NCBI GenBank assembly: GCA_963854835.1 | Contig: OY978526.1 | Location: 86,108,846 to 86,172,845 of the forward strand | DNA from: Megamerina dolium | Taxonomy: Eukaryota; Arthropoda; Insecta; Diptera; Megamerinidae | DNA: 64,000 nt | Direction: 5' to 3' | Shown: one piece after another, positions 23,316 to 35,173 of the stretch | Layout of the letters: every line of letters begins with the position of its first letter | Numbering within the stretch: position 1 is the first letter of the stretch | Translations under genes and position numbers: made by a program | The notes under the pieces: model-generated | What the model was told of the DNA's origin: nothing | The model's database searches: none | Seen by the model: only the letters and a program-made list of their open reading frames with translations

Positions 23316-24032
23316 ATATTAATGAGAAGAATAAAAAATAAATTATTTATAAGAAAAACATTGTCGATTTATTATTTAAACAAATGCTGTAAGAAATTTT
23401 ATAAAAAAATAGCATCATAATCTTAAAATATTGGTTTTTTTTTCTTTTATTAGTAAAAATACATATATCGCATCTTTAATAATAAAGAGATGTAATTCAA
23501 AGTTTTCGTTGTTTTTGAGATTTTATCATAAAATTAAGAAACTTGATGAAGAGATTTACTTCAGTCAAACTCTGAATCGCTTTTTAATAAATACGCATCA
23601 TCAAATTGATACTAATGAGGTGATCGAATTCAGAATTCCTACGGCTCTGTTCAGGATAAGCACGATAATATTTAACATTGAAATATACAAACACTTTTAA
23701 TATTAAATTGCATTATCTCAAATTACTCTATGAGCGAATTTCATCGTCTTATTTAATTTATGTATCACAAACGAAAAATTCAAAATAAAATATCTTCGAA
23801 TCAATTACGCATTATATTCTAAAGCGCAGTGACTCTTTTGTTTTATTACACTAATGATGAAATTGTGCCGTTTAAAGTGTCCCAACTTTGATTGCGTTTT
23901 CCCATAAATCTTAAATTTTGAATTAATTTCCCTGATTATTAAAGGTGCGATATTATAAATAGTTTCGAATAGTCATTTCTTGTTTCAAATAGTTAGTAAC
24001 AATATAATAAAATAATATAATTTGATTTGCTT

Positions 24033-25206
24033 TCAATGTGTGATGTTAAGTGTACGTGCATTCAATTGCATTTGATGGAGTTTTTCGTTCAATTTCAGAT
24101 TATGATCTCTCAAGCAAGCAATAAGATCGGCCTTTAAGTAAATATAAAAAGAAAATAGTTTACGGTAGTATACTAAAATGACTTGATCACTCAAAATAGT
24201 AGTTTTACCTGTTTTTCTAATAGCTCAGATGTGTTAGCACCCGGTTGTATTAAACCCAATGATCCACTGGCATTATTTGCTCCACGTAATGCATCAGGTA
24301 GTTGTGCTGCTCTATTAAATTTGCGCACTTTGGCTGTAAAAGTAAATGAGATATTATCACTCAACAGAAATAATCACTAAAATGTGTTTGTTATTATACC
24401 AATATAGCTTCCATGAATAATTGCCAAAATGATATTTTCAACTATGTTAAATGTCGTTATATATGTTATCGGTGCAAGAAGATCGTTTATACAATGCTCC
24501 CAGAATTTATCAGCATAATAATGATGCATCAATGCTTGAATTGCTAATATTGCCGTATTCCACAAGGACACCACCATTAATGGTATACCTTTATGCATAG
24601 CAGTTGCACGATGAAATTCATGATAACCATTCATGCGTAAATCATCATGATGCTTTTTAACTACATGGTCAAAGAGCTGCAATTGAATTTCATTCAGAAA
24701 TGTTGACGTGATATATCAAACTCTCTGATTGGACTACTCACAAATGTTATCACCCAAAACATAGCTCGTAAATATAACATAATAAAATAAGCTTCGCAAC
24801 GTTTTTCTTCGGGCCATGCTACTGCTAATATAATTCCAACAAATGATATCACTGTCGATATGAGCAAATGAACGCTAAAATGAGAATATATGTATGTACA
24901 TACGAATTATTACCAACACTTCTTAGGGTTAATTGAATTTCAAAACAAACCTGAAAAAGGGTATCGTTTTCAAAGCCTTAAAACCACCATCTGCATCAGA
25001 GGTGAGTACTGGATTCAATAAGCCTGCATTATCAGCAGTTACTCCGCTACCGCTGCCGGCAATCGCGGAACCGCTAGCTAATACGTTTTCGTTCATGTAC
25101 TGAGCACCCTGATTACATTGATGATGTTATATTAATATTTACGAATGGACACTAATTGCCAACAACTTACGGTATTCATATTGAAATTGCTTCCCAAACT
25201 GACCAT
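24033..25206 (-). CDS. TMEM192: TMEM192-like lysosomal membrane protein
   Basis: Six exons in frame on the minus strand: 25206-25171, 25108-24951, 24874-24742, 24676-24400, 24333-24209, 24131-24033, all GT/AG, giving 275 aa (human TMEM192 is about 271). After a Ser/Gly-rich N-terminus there are four hydrophobic segments: around residues 65-85 ([19 protein letters not shown]), 93-110, 139-158 ([18 protein letters not shown]) and 177-200. The cytosolic tail has [16 protein letters not shown] and [18 protein letters not shown], matching the RRFNKAKPEPD and EYLKRHNALL regions of the vertebrate protein. TMEM192 is a dimeric late endosome/lysosome membrane protein. The identification rests on this pattern and on length. 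Confidence 0.85.
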
Positions 25207-26928
25207 AATCTGGTCATATATCACGATATGGATGTGCTATTGCACAATTCAAATACTAGTTGTAATATGACTCACAAACACTTGCTATAGTACAATATTT
25301 CTCGTAATTTCGTATTTTTGTTTTCTTTGTTTCGAGTTGCTCATAAACAAATTAGATAAACGTAAAAGAATAAAAAAAATCTGTTTATTTCGACAGCTAT
25401 ATCAATAAATATACGCAAATTGCATTGTTTTGTTTTTGTTTTGCAGTCTCATGCAGGGTTGCATTTTTCAATTTCCATTACACAGCGATATCTTTCTGCG
25501 AGCTAGTAATAACAATTAACAATTTAATATCATGTCAAATAGAATCAAAGTATTGCTTTTAAACAGAGTATAGACAAAAATATATTTGCGCGACGAGCGA
25601 AGAGGTGTGTATAGCATAGATGATTGCGACGGAAATTAATCTGTGGTTTTCAACATGGCAATGTAAAGATTAGAATTCTTAAAATAGTGGTTATATACGA
25701 AACTAAGATCGTCTTAAAGTTAAAATCGATTTGTTTGTCATATTTCTCATAAAGAAATCTACCAAAAAAACAAATTCTAACTTTAAGATGATCTTAACTT
25801 AGACTATAACAATTGATCACAAAAAAAAAAGCGGTGAGTTCAATAAATTGCTCTTTTCTCGGCATAAAAACGTCGTATACAATAGCTGAAGGACAAAATC
25901 AATAAAATGTCCTAAATACGAATCCAGCATATTTATATTTCTTGCAACTTGCTAGGCAACATTAAGGGCCGTTTATGCAATGTCTGATTATGCGCTTAAT
26001 CAGAATATATTCGGTTAGAACATATCTGGCAACCTATTAACTGCTAATCAGAACCAAAATTGACAGTTGATAATTGTAAACAAATATCAGCTGATATGGG
26101 GTTGCTGGGTGTTTACAATGATGTGTTCGTGAACTTTTTTCTAAAATATTCACATTGATTGAACTAATTCATTGATTAATAATTAGAATTTACTGAAATC
26201 CAAACATTCGTTTCAATCTATCATGCAGTCAGCTTTCTTTGAGTAAGAAATTATATTAGTCAGTCTTTAAGAAATGCCCCTTAATGTTCTTTCTACGCTG
26301 CACAAATTGAGTTATCGGATACGGTTTATAAATAACGTTTTAAATACCGTAAATATTTCCGTATAAAGTGTTTACATATAAGAACTATTTGTACTACCAT
26401 GTAGAACAATGAACAGAAGCGGACACAAAAAGAGCTCTTAATAGAAACAATGTATTGGTAAATGATAAACGAATTTTCGTTTCGATGACCAATAACAAAT
26501 AATCTTGAGCTAACCATTTTCGATATACCCCTGAATTTTTGATATACTAACCTAGAAGTCTGCATCGAGGTGGTATAGTAAATTAAAGTCGAAAACAAAA
26601 AAAAAACAAAAACGTATCGTCAATAGAGACAGTTCAGAATGACGTTCAAGTGTCTTAGCGTTTTAGTGTCAAATTGACACTATTATCAACCTCAATTGCT
26701 TCTAAGTTTTGAAAAATTGTTTTTATTATCTGCTTGTACACTTACTTTCTTGATTGTTTTATAATTTTTTTTTTCCATGAATCATATAAGAATTTCAATA
26801 AATTTGACTTTTTATTAAAACAAACAAAAAAACAAACTAGTTCAAAACCAGTTCTTAAATATAGTGTCAATATGACACAATATAACGACCAGATAAAAGT
26901 TAATATGCGACTGCGAGGGTATTGCTAG
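25207..26928. other. Intergenic DNA between TMEM192-like and SMPD4-like genes
   Basis: Probable promoter-proximal region of the TMEM192-like gene at its left. An imperfect hairpin with arms of about 35 bp lies at 25705-25802 (ACTAAGATCGTCTTAAAGTT against TAACTTTAAGATGATCTTAA). No other gene is supported; the ORFs at 26326-26598 and 26734-26928 are AT-rich chance frames. Confidence 0.45.
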
Positions 26929-27296
26929 GACCGTTCACTACTTTACTAGTAAAAAATCTCTATCAACACGATTCAAGAGCGTAAAAAAATCTTTTCTAAA
27001 AATGAGAATAATGTGAAAAAATACGCGAACGGAAAATTTGTAAGATTTACTAGTAATTTCCAAGCTCCTTCAGTTTTGTTAGTTGCCAATAAGAACAGCT
27101 GTTTTTTTCTATATTACGAATTCTTACAAGTAGAAATATTACCAGTAAAAATTTGCAAGAATATCACAGAGAGGAAATAATTTGCTCTCTCAATTTCCCC
27201 TCTTTGACTGGTTTTTGGCGTTGTCAAACACATTTCCAGTAAGAAATAGTAAAATTTGTACTAATTTGAAAAACTATTACTAGCGAACGGACCTAT
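26929..27296. mobile_element. Probable MITE with short inverted ends
   Basis: The left end AGGACCGTTCACTACTTTACTAG and the reverse complement of the right end AGGTCCGTTCGCTAGTAATAG share an imperfect inverted repeat of about 12-20 bp. The interior repeats TTACTAGTAA-type words and has no ORF. The flanks do not show a clear target duplication, so the superfamily is open. It lies about 100 bp upstream of the SMPD4-like start codon. Confidence 0.5.
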
Positions 27297-27401
27297 TGGT
27301 TTTTCGTTCATTGTGAATAACATTAGACTATGTAGAAGAAGAGGCAGAACTTGCGCCAATACCAGTTACAATTGTGAGGGATATCAAATAATAAACAAAC
27401 G

Positions 27402-30226
27402 ATGGCATTTTACAGTGAAAATTTAGGAGTATGTATTTGAATCCTACAGATTCTCTTGCTGATTCTTTTAATGTAATCTATTATTGATAAATTCTCATTC
27501 AGAACCGCATTCTGGAATTGCTAAACTATCCGCTATTGGATCGCTGTGCTGAGTTAACAATGCTTTTCGAACGATGCAGTTTACGTGAGCTGCAAGATGT
27601 TTTTCCGGCTATTGTGCAATCTGTTTTTGGTATTGGTACTGGAGGACTTGGTTGGGGTCTTCGAGCGACAACAAAAGAAAATTCACCCCAGTGTTTTGAT
27701 GTATTGTATGAGTTTTTCTCACCGTTAGGACCAATGTTTCGATTATGCTATCGTTTGCTAAATGATGCTATAAAATTCGAGTTTAACCTGGAATTGTTGC
27801 CGGTAAGTCGTCAATGGATATGAACATTGTAATTAAGATAATTTCACAAATGCTTTTTCTTTTGATTTTAGCACAAAGTAACTGAAATGATGCAGTCGGG
27901 ACAGTATTCAATGTTTTATGCAGATTTAATTAATGTTGATCCTTTTCGACGTCAAGTGTGCTCGTTATCTCTAAATGCATTCGACTACTATATTTTGTAT
28001 TTTGTTATACATGCCACATTTCCATTGCACAAAATGTATCCCGCAGCATTACAAGTGCATAATGAACGCATGAAAACAGTGTACTTCTTTTTGACAGCCG
28101 AATATTTATGCACATTTCTGCCATCTAGTCCGGATGGTGTTGTTTTACCCACCAATATATGCCCGTCAGTGAAGGCACCCCAACCTATGCCAGTGCAACC
28201 TCTGCAACCGAGACGTTCGCCAAAGTACTTAAAGATTCCGAACACCAGTCTGTATGCGGGAAACAATAATACTGCGACTGCGACACAAGGAGCACACAAT
28301 ACAGAGTCTCCACGCGCTTATTCATGGCGTACTGAATCCGTATTACATTTCTTTATCGACACATGGCTGCGATACGATATCGACGAAACAAGAGTACAAC
28401 TATAATACATATTTCTATTTTATTAATCAATTAATATCGCTTTTTCGTGTCCTTTAGGATTTGCCTAGTAGTGAATTTATACGTGTAGTACGTATTTTGG
28501 TGAAACAGACTCACACATTTGCAAATTCAGCATATATGGATCAAACTGCAATGATTACTTTACGCAAAATAGCCCAGCCTATGATGAAAGCACATATTTA
28601 TCCATTCCTCAAGAGTATCATTGGTCGTTGGCCTTTAGACAGTTCTTTGTCTGTGGTGCTGGAGTTGTGGTTAAGTTATATACAACCTTGGCGGTACACT
28701 TATGAATGGCAAAACACTAGTGGTTCTGGTATCGATATACCCATTAATAACCGATTTGACAGCTTCATTGTGGATAATCTAATCGTATACACGCAAATAT
28801 TTGTGCACATTCTACCACGTTTTGAACGTTTAGACTTTACATCGTTTCGGAATGTTATCATGTTGCATCGTTTGGTGAAGGTAAAGTGAAGTGATAAAAT
28901 CAGCATATGTAAGGGAATAATATTTCGATTATAATTTTACAGGTATTTAGTCAGAGCAGTTTACCAAAACGGATCTACCAAGCCGAACAGTCGTATGCGG
29001 GGAATTCATTTGGTGTTGACTCTCCACAAAAGCATTCAAATTATTTAAGGTGACACAACTCACAGCACAACGGTATAGCAATAATTTTCCAACTTTTGGT
29101 GTAATTTTATGTAGGCACAGTATAACATCGGGTATTTGCGCCGAATGGGATACGTACTTTCATGAGGAGATGTACACGCCTATGTTTGGCACTGCTGTGC
29201 AAAAGGAAATTGAACAATTCATTAAAACCGTATACATTTCACGAATGTATGTTCAGCAGGAAATCAACACAATACGAAGAGATATACTTGAGCGTCGAAA
29301 TTCGTTTGGATTCTTTAGAAAAATGATATTCAGCTTGTTTGAAGATGTCTCGCCATTAGAAATGAAATTGCAGGAAATAAATAAAATACCTGATATTTTG
29401 GATTTGGCGATACGATCACTAAGCTCAATGTTTAGCGTAAGTTGATTGTAATTTATTTTCTATATTTGAACTTATTGTACTTAACTTATTGCTTTAGGTG
29501 GAATTGCCAAATGTATCCATCGAACAAATTGAATCGAGAGATGAATATCAGTCTCAAACCAATTTCTCATTTTATGACAACAGTGATTACTTGGATATCT
29601 CTAAAGTGTCCCCAGTACAGGTAAACAGTAGGTTGCTAGATAATTGCTCTACCTTTGCTAAAATTATATAAATGCTTATCGTAGATGAGAAACAACTTGG
29701 CCAATATATCAGCTACCATAGATCCTGCCTTGCTGCCAATACAAACACATGAGTGTAAAATATTAGTACGTTTCTTGCATCAAGTATCGTGTAAAATTAA
29801 CGAAATGGTGAATATTATGAAATATTGATTGAATGACGGATGAATAATCGAATAAATTTTTGCAGTTTGGCGAAGAAATGCACTCATATTGGAATCGTTC
29901 TGATTTTTTGGGTAAATTGACACGTCAACTTTTGAATCCCCCAATGACTGCACAATGGTTTGATAAACCAAAAGGTAAGCAAACTTAAGGAGACAAGTAA
30001 ATGGCATTAATATTACGAATATTAATTCGTAGGTGTAAATGAATTGTGTGAGGAGCATTTACCCGCAAGATTATGTTTGCGGCCGCTGGCATCTTATAAA
30101 GCGTTAGTGTTAATAGGCTTAGCCCTTATAATTGGTCATTTAATGTGGAAAGCACCTAGTTTTGGATTAATGTCGTTATTTTTTATATATTTTTTGTATA
30201 AATTAGCACTAGCTGTAATATCATAA
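27402..30226 (+). CDS. SMPD4: SMPD4-like neutral sphingomyelinase 3 family protein
   Basis: Ten exons in frame: 27402-27428, 27503-27802, 27872-28393, 28458-28880, 28943-29049, 29115-29436, 29498-29620, 29685-29807, 29866-29974, 30033-30226; all GT/AG, introns of 57-77 nt, 749 aa (human about 830-870). The family words include FGIGTGGLGWGLR, FFSPLGPMFRLCYRL, ADLINVDPFRRQVCSLSLNA and FDYYILYFVIHATFP, then SVLHFFIDTWLRYD. A single hydrophobic anchor closes the protein (LVLIGLALIIGHLMW, then FIYFLYKLALAVIS). SMPD4 is an ER/nuclear-envelope membrane protein linked to sphingomyelin hydrolysis and nuclear pore/centrosome function. Its stop is 84 bp from the stop of the convergent shadow gene. Confidence 0.9.
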
Positions 30227-30249
30227 TTTATAAAAAAATTGTCTTCTTT

Positions 30250-30277
30250 TTTATTGCAATTTATAAAAAAAAATAAA
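30250..30277. terminator. Crossed poly(A) signals of convergent genes
   Basis: AATAAA on the + strand at 30272-30277 serves the SMPD4-like gene. TTTATT at 30250-30255 is AATAAA on the minus strand and serves shadow. Each signal lies beyond the other in its own direction, so the two 3' UTRs should overlap by some tens of bases. Confidence 0.65.
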
Positions 30278-30310
30278 CGGAAAAAAGTATAAAGAACAAA
30301 TTACAAATAT

Positions 30311-33300
30311 TCACAGAGTCTTTCTCAATTTTATAGCTAATTTTAATGGTTCGCTAGGTACTGTCACCAATCGTAGCACAGATTCAATTGGCTTGATATT
30401 ATTGCACTGAAGATGAAAGTTTCTAACAACCTGCGATGGAAGAATGATTTAATTAGTTTCAAATTGTGACAATTAGAATTGACGAAACTCACTGCAACTA
30501 GTAAAGAGCTAATTTGTTTCAAAGCGATCCTACGTCCAATACAGGAACGATTACCAATTGCGAATGGCAAAGATCCATGTGCTTGATGTACGTCCAATAA
30601 TTCACCAGTGCTGGCATTACGTTGCCAGCGTTCAGGCTTCACAATATTAGGATCTGGAAAATGTTCAGCAGCACGTCCTGCTGTGTACAGTGAGAGTAGA
30701 ACCAATGTCTGAGTGGGAACAAAACAAAAAAGATTGTGATATTGAATAGACATGTGCAATACTTTGTGGAGGCTTACATCCTTTACAATACGATAGCCAC
30801 CGATGGTAGCATTACTGCCCAAATATCGACCAATAAACGGTGCCACTGGATATAAACGTAGTGTCTCTTTTATGAGACCATGTACAAGGCTCTCTTCATT
30901 CTCATGGAGAATTTCATTGGCAATCTTGTCTTGCACTCCAATGTTTTGTGATAGCAAATATAAAGCCCATTCGCTTGTGAATGCTGTCTGAAAAGTATAT
31001 ATGTACATTAATAATCATTGCATGCATGCATTAATATTGCTTAGGTACATACAGTATCACCTGCCGCAATAACAAGATCCACAAAAATACGTTTAATGCA
31101 TTCGAGTGGCATATTAGATGCTTGTAATCGATAAAACAGAGCATCTTCTTCCAGAGATATGAGTTCTTCCTCAACATGAGCATTTAATGCGACAAACATT
31201 TCAATAATTTCAGAACCTTTTTGCAATACTTCGGTAACATTTTGCTCAAAATTAGTCCATATTTTCAAATTTAACAATTTTGCCAGTTGCGGTGGAAAAT
31301 TCATCAATAACGAACTGCTCTCGAAGATTTTATGCACAATTTTTGAAAACTCATTAAGGCATTGTTCAATCTCTGGAGATATTATTGCGGACATTCCAAA
31401 CATTATACTACAAATAACTGTATGATGTTGAGTACATGTTTTAAACAATACGAATTACATCAACAATGTGTTTACATACCATCAATAGCCCAACGATATA
31501 GTTGTTGTTCCAAATCTATAATTTCAAAACCATTATCATTATCCAGTAGAGCTGCCTGTTCTTTCCATTTGTTAACAAGCTTTACAGTGCAAGCATCAAT
31601 ATGTAAATTCATCCAACTCAAATTTCCATTCAAAAGGAAACGATTTAATAAGCGCCGGTTATGCCACCACTCTGCACCATCCCTATCGTTCCCAGAATCA
31701 ATAATATGATGAGAGAATTTATATATGATAAATAATGCAATGAATTTATCTCTATGATTTGGTTACTTACATAAAAAACAATCCACGCTGACATTTATGT
31801 GTTTTATTGTATAATGTCCATGCTGTAGGCAATGGATGTTTTGGATATTGGCCCTCATATAGAAATAGCGTACGCATTAAACTTGCTGATGAAACAAATA
31901 CAGCTTCTTGAGTTCCACCTAAACATTCTCGAAAAATCGGTCCAATCTGTTGATGCCGTTTATCAATGTATTTATGTAATCTGAAACAGTAGTTAATGAA
32001 TTATTCAATTTTAAATTAATTCAATTTAATGTCTATAACACCAAAATGTCGAATATAGTTTGAATATTTTCAGAGGAAGTATATATTCTGTTTGCGAATT
32101 GATATGAATTATGCATGTTGCTATCAAATCTAGAGGCATTTGTCTACTGACATGTTGCTACAACCTGGCATCAAAATATGTTGCAGGCTCATCCATGAAA
32201 ATGTATATATACATTTATCGTGCTAATTACAGTCGCTTGAATGTTGAAGGTAATATTAGAGTCACTGCGGGTTCAATTTGTCAATTGTCTTCTCTGAAAC
32301 AGTAGTTAATGAATTATTCAATTTTAAATTAATTCGATTCAATACGTATAACACGAAAAAGTCGAATATAGCCTGAATATTTTCAGAGGAAGTACATGCT
32401 CTGTTTGCGAATTGATATGAATTATGCATGTTGCTAGCAAATCTAGAGGCATTTGTCTACTGGCATGTTGCTATAACCTGGCATCAAAATATGTTGCAGG
32501 CTCATTCATGAAAATGTATATATGCATTTATCGTGTTAGTTACAGATGCTTGACTGTGCAAATAGGGTGATTCTCAATCTGGCATATTCTTGTATTTTAT
32601 TTATTTATTTATTTAAGCAAGCATAATTTTTGGTATTTTCGGCTTTAGGAACAATTTTATTAGTATTAAATCTAATCTTCACTCTGCGATCTCTAGGAAT
32701 TAATCACACCTTTAGGTAGCCTAAACACTATAGTGTTTTTCAAGCAGAGAATAAGGCTAAAGACATATTCCTTTCCATAAACAAAGAAAACAAAATCTTC
32801 ACGAGAGTTAATGGATTAGCTAGGCTGCTATAAAAGCATTGGAATCGCACATTTTAACATTAGAGACCACAATCGACTGATGCAGATCTCTTGATGAGTT
32901 GGATGAGTAGTATAATCTCTACGAACAACGAGCCATTAGCAATAACTCTGGGTTAATGTCACTTATACAACGTCCAATATTCTGTTTCAAAAAAATTTTG
33001 TTAAAAAAAAATTTGTTAACATTGCTCTGTATTGTTCACCATTAATTGTAATAGTTTGACCTTCATTATTTGCAAAAAAAAAAAAATTCTCCTCTGATTC
33101 GTCTTTTTCTTCTTATGTGGCCATAAGAACCGATGATCGATAAAGGCTGAAATTTTCCAGACTTCTGCGCCATATGTTAAGACAGAAATAATGAGGGATT
33201 TGTAGAGTGTGATTGAACTTGATATATTTCGACGAAATTTTACCTCACTTAAGTATGGTCTAAGGGTACAGACACTATACAAAAGGAGAATGATCGATCA

Positions 33301-34176
33301 ACTGCGACGACCGCATAGAGCGATCAAAGGGATTAAGCTCGGAATTTTAAAAAATTTAACTTAATATTCGATTGAAAACAAGAAAACTAAATAAATATGT
33401 GGCACTTATAAGCCCGGAAGGGCTCTTTGGACGAGCTTCTTTTCCAGTTCTTTTCGTGTTCGTGTTAAATCTTGGACAGTATTAGAAGGGACCTATTTAT
33501 TTTAGTCAGTTTCGAACGGCAGAACCCAGGTGAAATCATTTTTTCTGTGCTTTGTCACAGAACTCTTTTAAAAACTTTTTCATGGTAAATTGTTACTGGC
33601 GGAAGAAATTGCCAATTGCTTGCCGACAAGTGTGTACCGTTCGAATATCCTATATTGAAATGAAATATCTACTTGTCAATCCAATAAGATGTCCTTTAAA
33701 TCCATTTTTTAATTTGTCGAAAACAATTTCTTGTGGTAAAATACAATTTGTTATGTTTTTTCGTCTCTAACTCGTCTTGTAAATGCCTTTGGGTCCTATA
33801 AATAAGTTTACATAAATCGATGTGTTCAAATAAATTTGCTTAAATCCAAAAACAGAACCAGTTAGCCAGATGTCTTTATGATAGAGCAATATAAACGTTT
33901 TTTAAGTGACACCACTTACTTTGGTGCTGCTCCGGCGGCGATTAAATCAAAAAATGTTCCAATTAAAGGTAATCCTTTGACTCGGGGAACCTCATGATAT
34001 TGATTTATAATATCCACATCCATATTATTTCGTTTAATTGAACCCGTGTACACATCATCATCATCATTATATTTAATTATTAAATACTGATTGATTCGTT
34101 TGAATAGAAAACATAAATTCAACCATATTTTTTGTAACAATTCAATCGCCCACGATATATGGCGTAAAATCGACAT
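30311..34176 (-). CDS. sad: Ecdysteroid C2-hydroxylase, cytochrome P450 CYP315A1 (shadow)
   Basis: Seven exons in frame on the minus strand: 34176-33920, 31980-31771, 31682-31480, 31417-31053, 30987-30778, 30708-30493, 30430-30311, giving 526 aa (Drosophila Sad about 520). The proline-rich hinge region reads VPRVKGLPLIGTFFDLIAAG. Then come LHKYIDKRHQQ-type sequence, the I-helix AAGDTT (about 341-346), ETLR of the K helix (386-389), PERW (440-443) and the haem loop FAIGNRSCIG (464-473, Cys 471). The N-terminus is basic/hydrophobic, consistent with mitochondrial targeting. Shadow converts 2-deoxyecdysone to ecdysone in the prothoracic gland mitochondria. Intron 1 (1.94 kb) holds a tandem duplication, a LINE end and a SINE. 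Convergent with the SMPD4-like gene. Confidence 0.95.
31981..32554. repeat. Tandem duplication of shadow intron-1 acceptor region
   Basis: The sequence beginning CTGAAACAGTAGTTAATGAA at 31981 (which is the intron-1 splice acceptor read from the plus strand) is repeated from 32294, offset 313 bp, with about 250 bp aligned. Shared landmarks: TTTTCAGAGGAAGTA, GAATTATGCATGTTGCTA and CTGGCATCAAAATATGTTGC. The second copy carries the same minus-strand CTACTGTTTCAG but is followed by intronic DNA. Confidence 0.85.
33108..33345 (-). mobile_element. LINE 3' fragment in shadow intron 1
   Basis: The 3' end on the minus strand carries TTATGTGGCCATAAGAACCG, shared with the fragments at 4.9 and 21.65 kb. 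Upstream, the minus-strand reading (33282-33016) has TLYKSLIISVLTYGAEVWK, the RT ORF C-terminus of the same family. Heavily 5'-truncated. Confidence 0.75.
33399..33655 (-). mobile_element. SINE copy lacking its tRNA-like head
   Basis: Minus-strand copy of the SINE family. The 3' hairpin AGCCC-ggaa-GGGCT is at 33411-33424. The core words are GTTTCGAACGGCAGAACCCA, TTTGTCACAGAACTC and GCCAATTGCTTGCCGACAAG on the plus strand. It stops near 33650 before the tRNA-like region. Located in shadow intron 1. Confidence 0.8.
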
Positions 34177-34284
34177 TATAAAGGATCGTAATTCACACTC
34201 GTGCTACTCTTGCTGTTTATGCAAAATTCACCACAATCATTCAGAAAAGATTTATCAATTACGTTTCAATTACGTTTCAGTTAA

Positions 34285-34612
34285 AATATACAATAAGTAT
34301 ATAAATAAAAAAGAATGCACAAACAATAATTACACGTACTTAATATTGCATTATAAGAATTAAATTAAAGCGGGCTAATGACCGTTTTTTTTGCGAGAAT
34401 GAAACGCGCGTATTTATTGCGAGCTGGAGATATCTTGGAAGGTCTTGGAATATACAATAAGTATATAAATAAAAAAGAATGCACAAACAATAATTACACG
34501 TACTTAATATTGCATTATAAGAATTAAATTAAAGCGGGCTAATGATCGTTTTCTTTTGCGAGAATGAAACGCGCGTATTTATTGCGAGCTGGAGATATCT
34601 TGGAAGGTCTTG
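34285..34612. repeat. 165-bp tandem duplication upstream of shadow
   Basis: Two nearly identical adjacent copies share ACAATAAGTATATAAATAAA, ATTAAAGCGGGCTAATGA and GAGATATCTTGGAAGGTCTT. The block begins about 110 bp upstream of the shadow start codon (34176, minus), so it falls in its 5' UTR or proximal promoter. Very few differences (for example GACCG/GATCG) indicate a recent event. Confidence 0.85.
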
Positions 34613-35173
34613 GCGCGTTCGTAACTAAAACAAATCTGAATGAGGCACAAATGATACGGTAGATTGCTGACTACAAAAAAAATAAAATCAAACTAACAAA
34701 AAAAAAAAAAACAAAAAGAAATGGAAAGAAGAAACTGATGTAAAATGGAATAACATTTATATGTAGGTATAAAATACGAAATGATAATAACTGAATGATA
34801 TTACTACTCAACTGAAGCTACTTCTTTATTCCGTGATCATGGTATTTACATACATAAATGCATGAGTATGAAGGTACATACACCTATATACAACAAATTT
34901 ACGAAGTAGCTTAGTAGAAAATGGAGAGAGGAGTTAAACGATACTCTATAAAATAAACTCTAGAATGTTTTACAGTGTGTTGAAAATTCACAAACTCTGA
35001 GCGGATTGATATCTCAAATGTTTACATGGTAATGTACCTGACCTACTCGCTACCTGAATGTATGCCTACAATGTATAAATATTGTAAGTGCGACACTATG
35101 ATACCTCTAATATTAGATAAGAATCTTGACAGCAGGTATTTGCTCTATGCATTTTTATTACATAGTTATAATA
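34613..35173. other. Intergenic DNA upstream of shadow
   Basis: AT-rich with A-rich runs near 34674-34720. No gene supported. It may include shadow regulatory sequence, but no known site was recognised. Confidence 0.35.
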
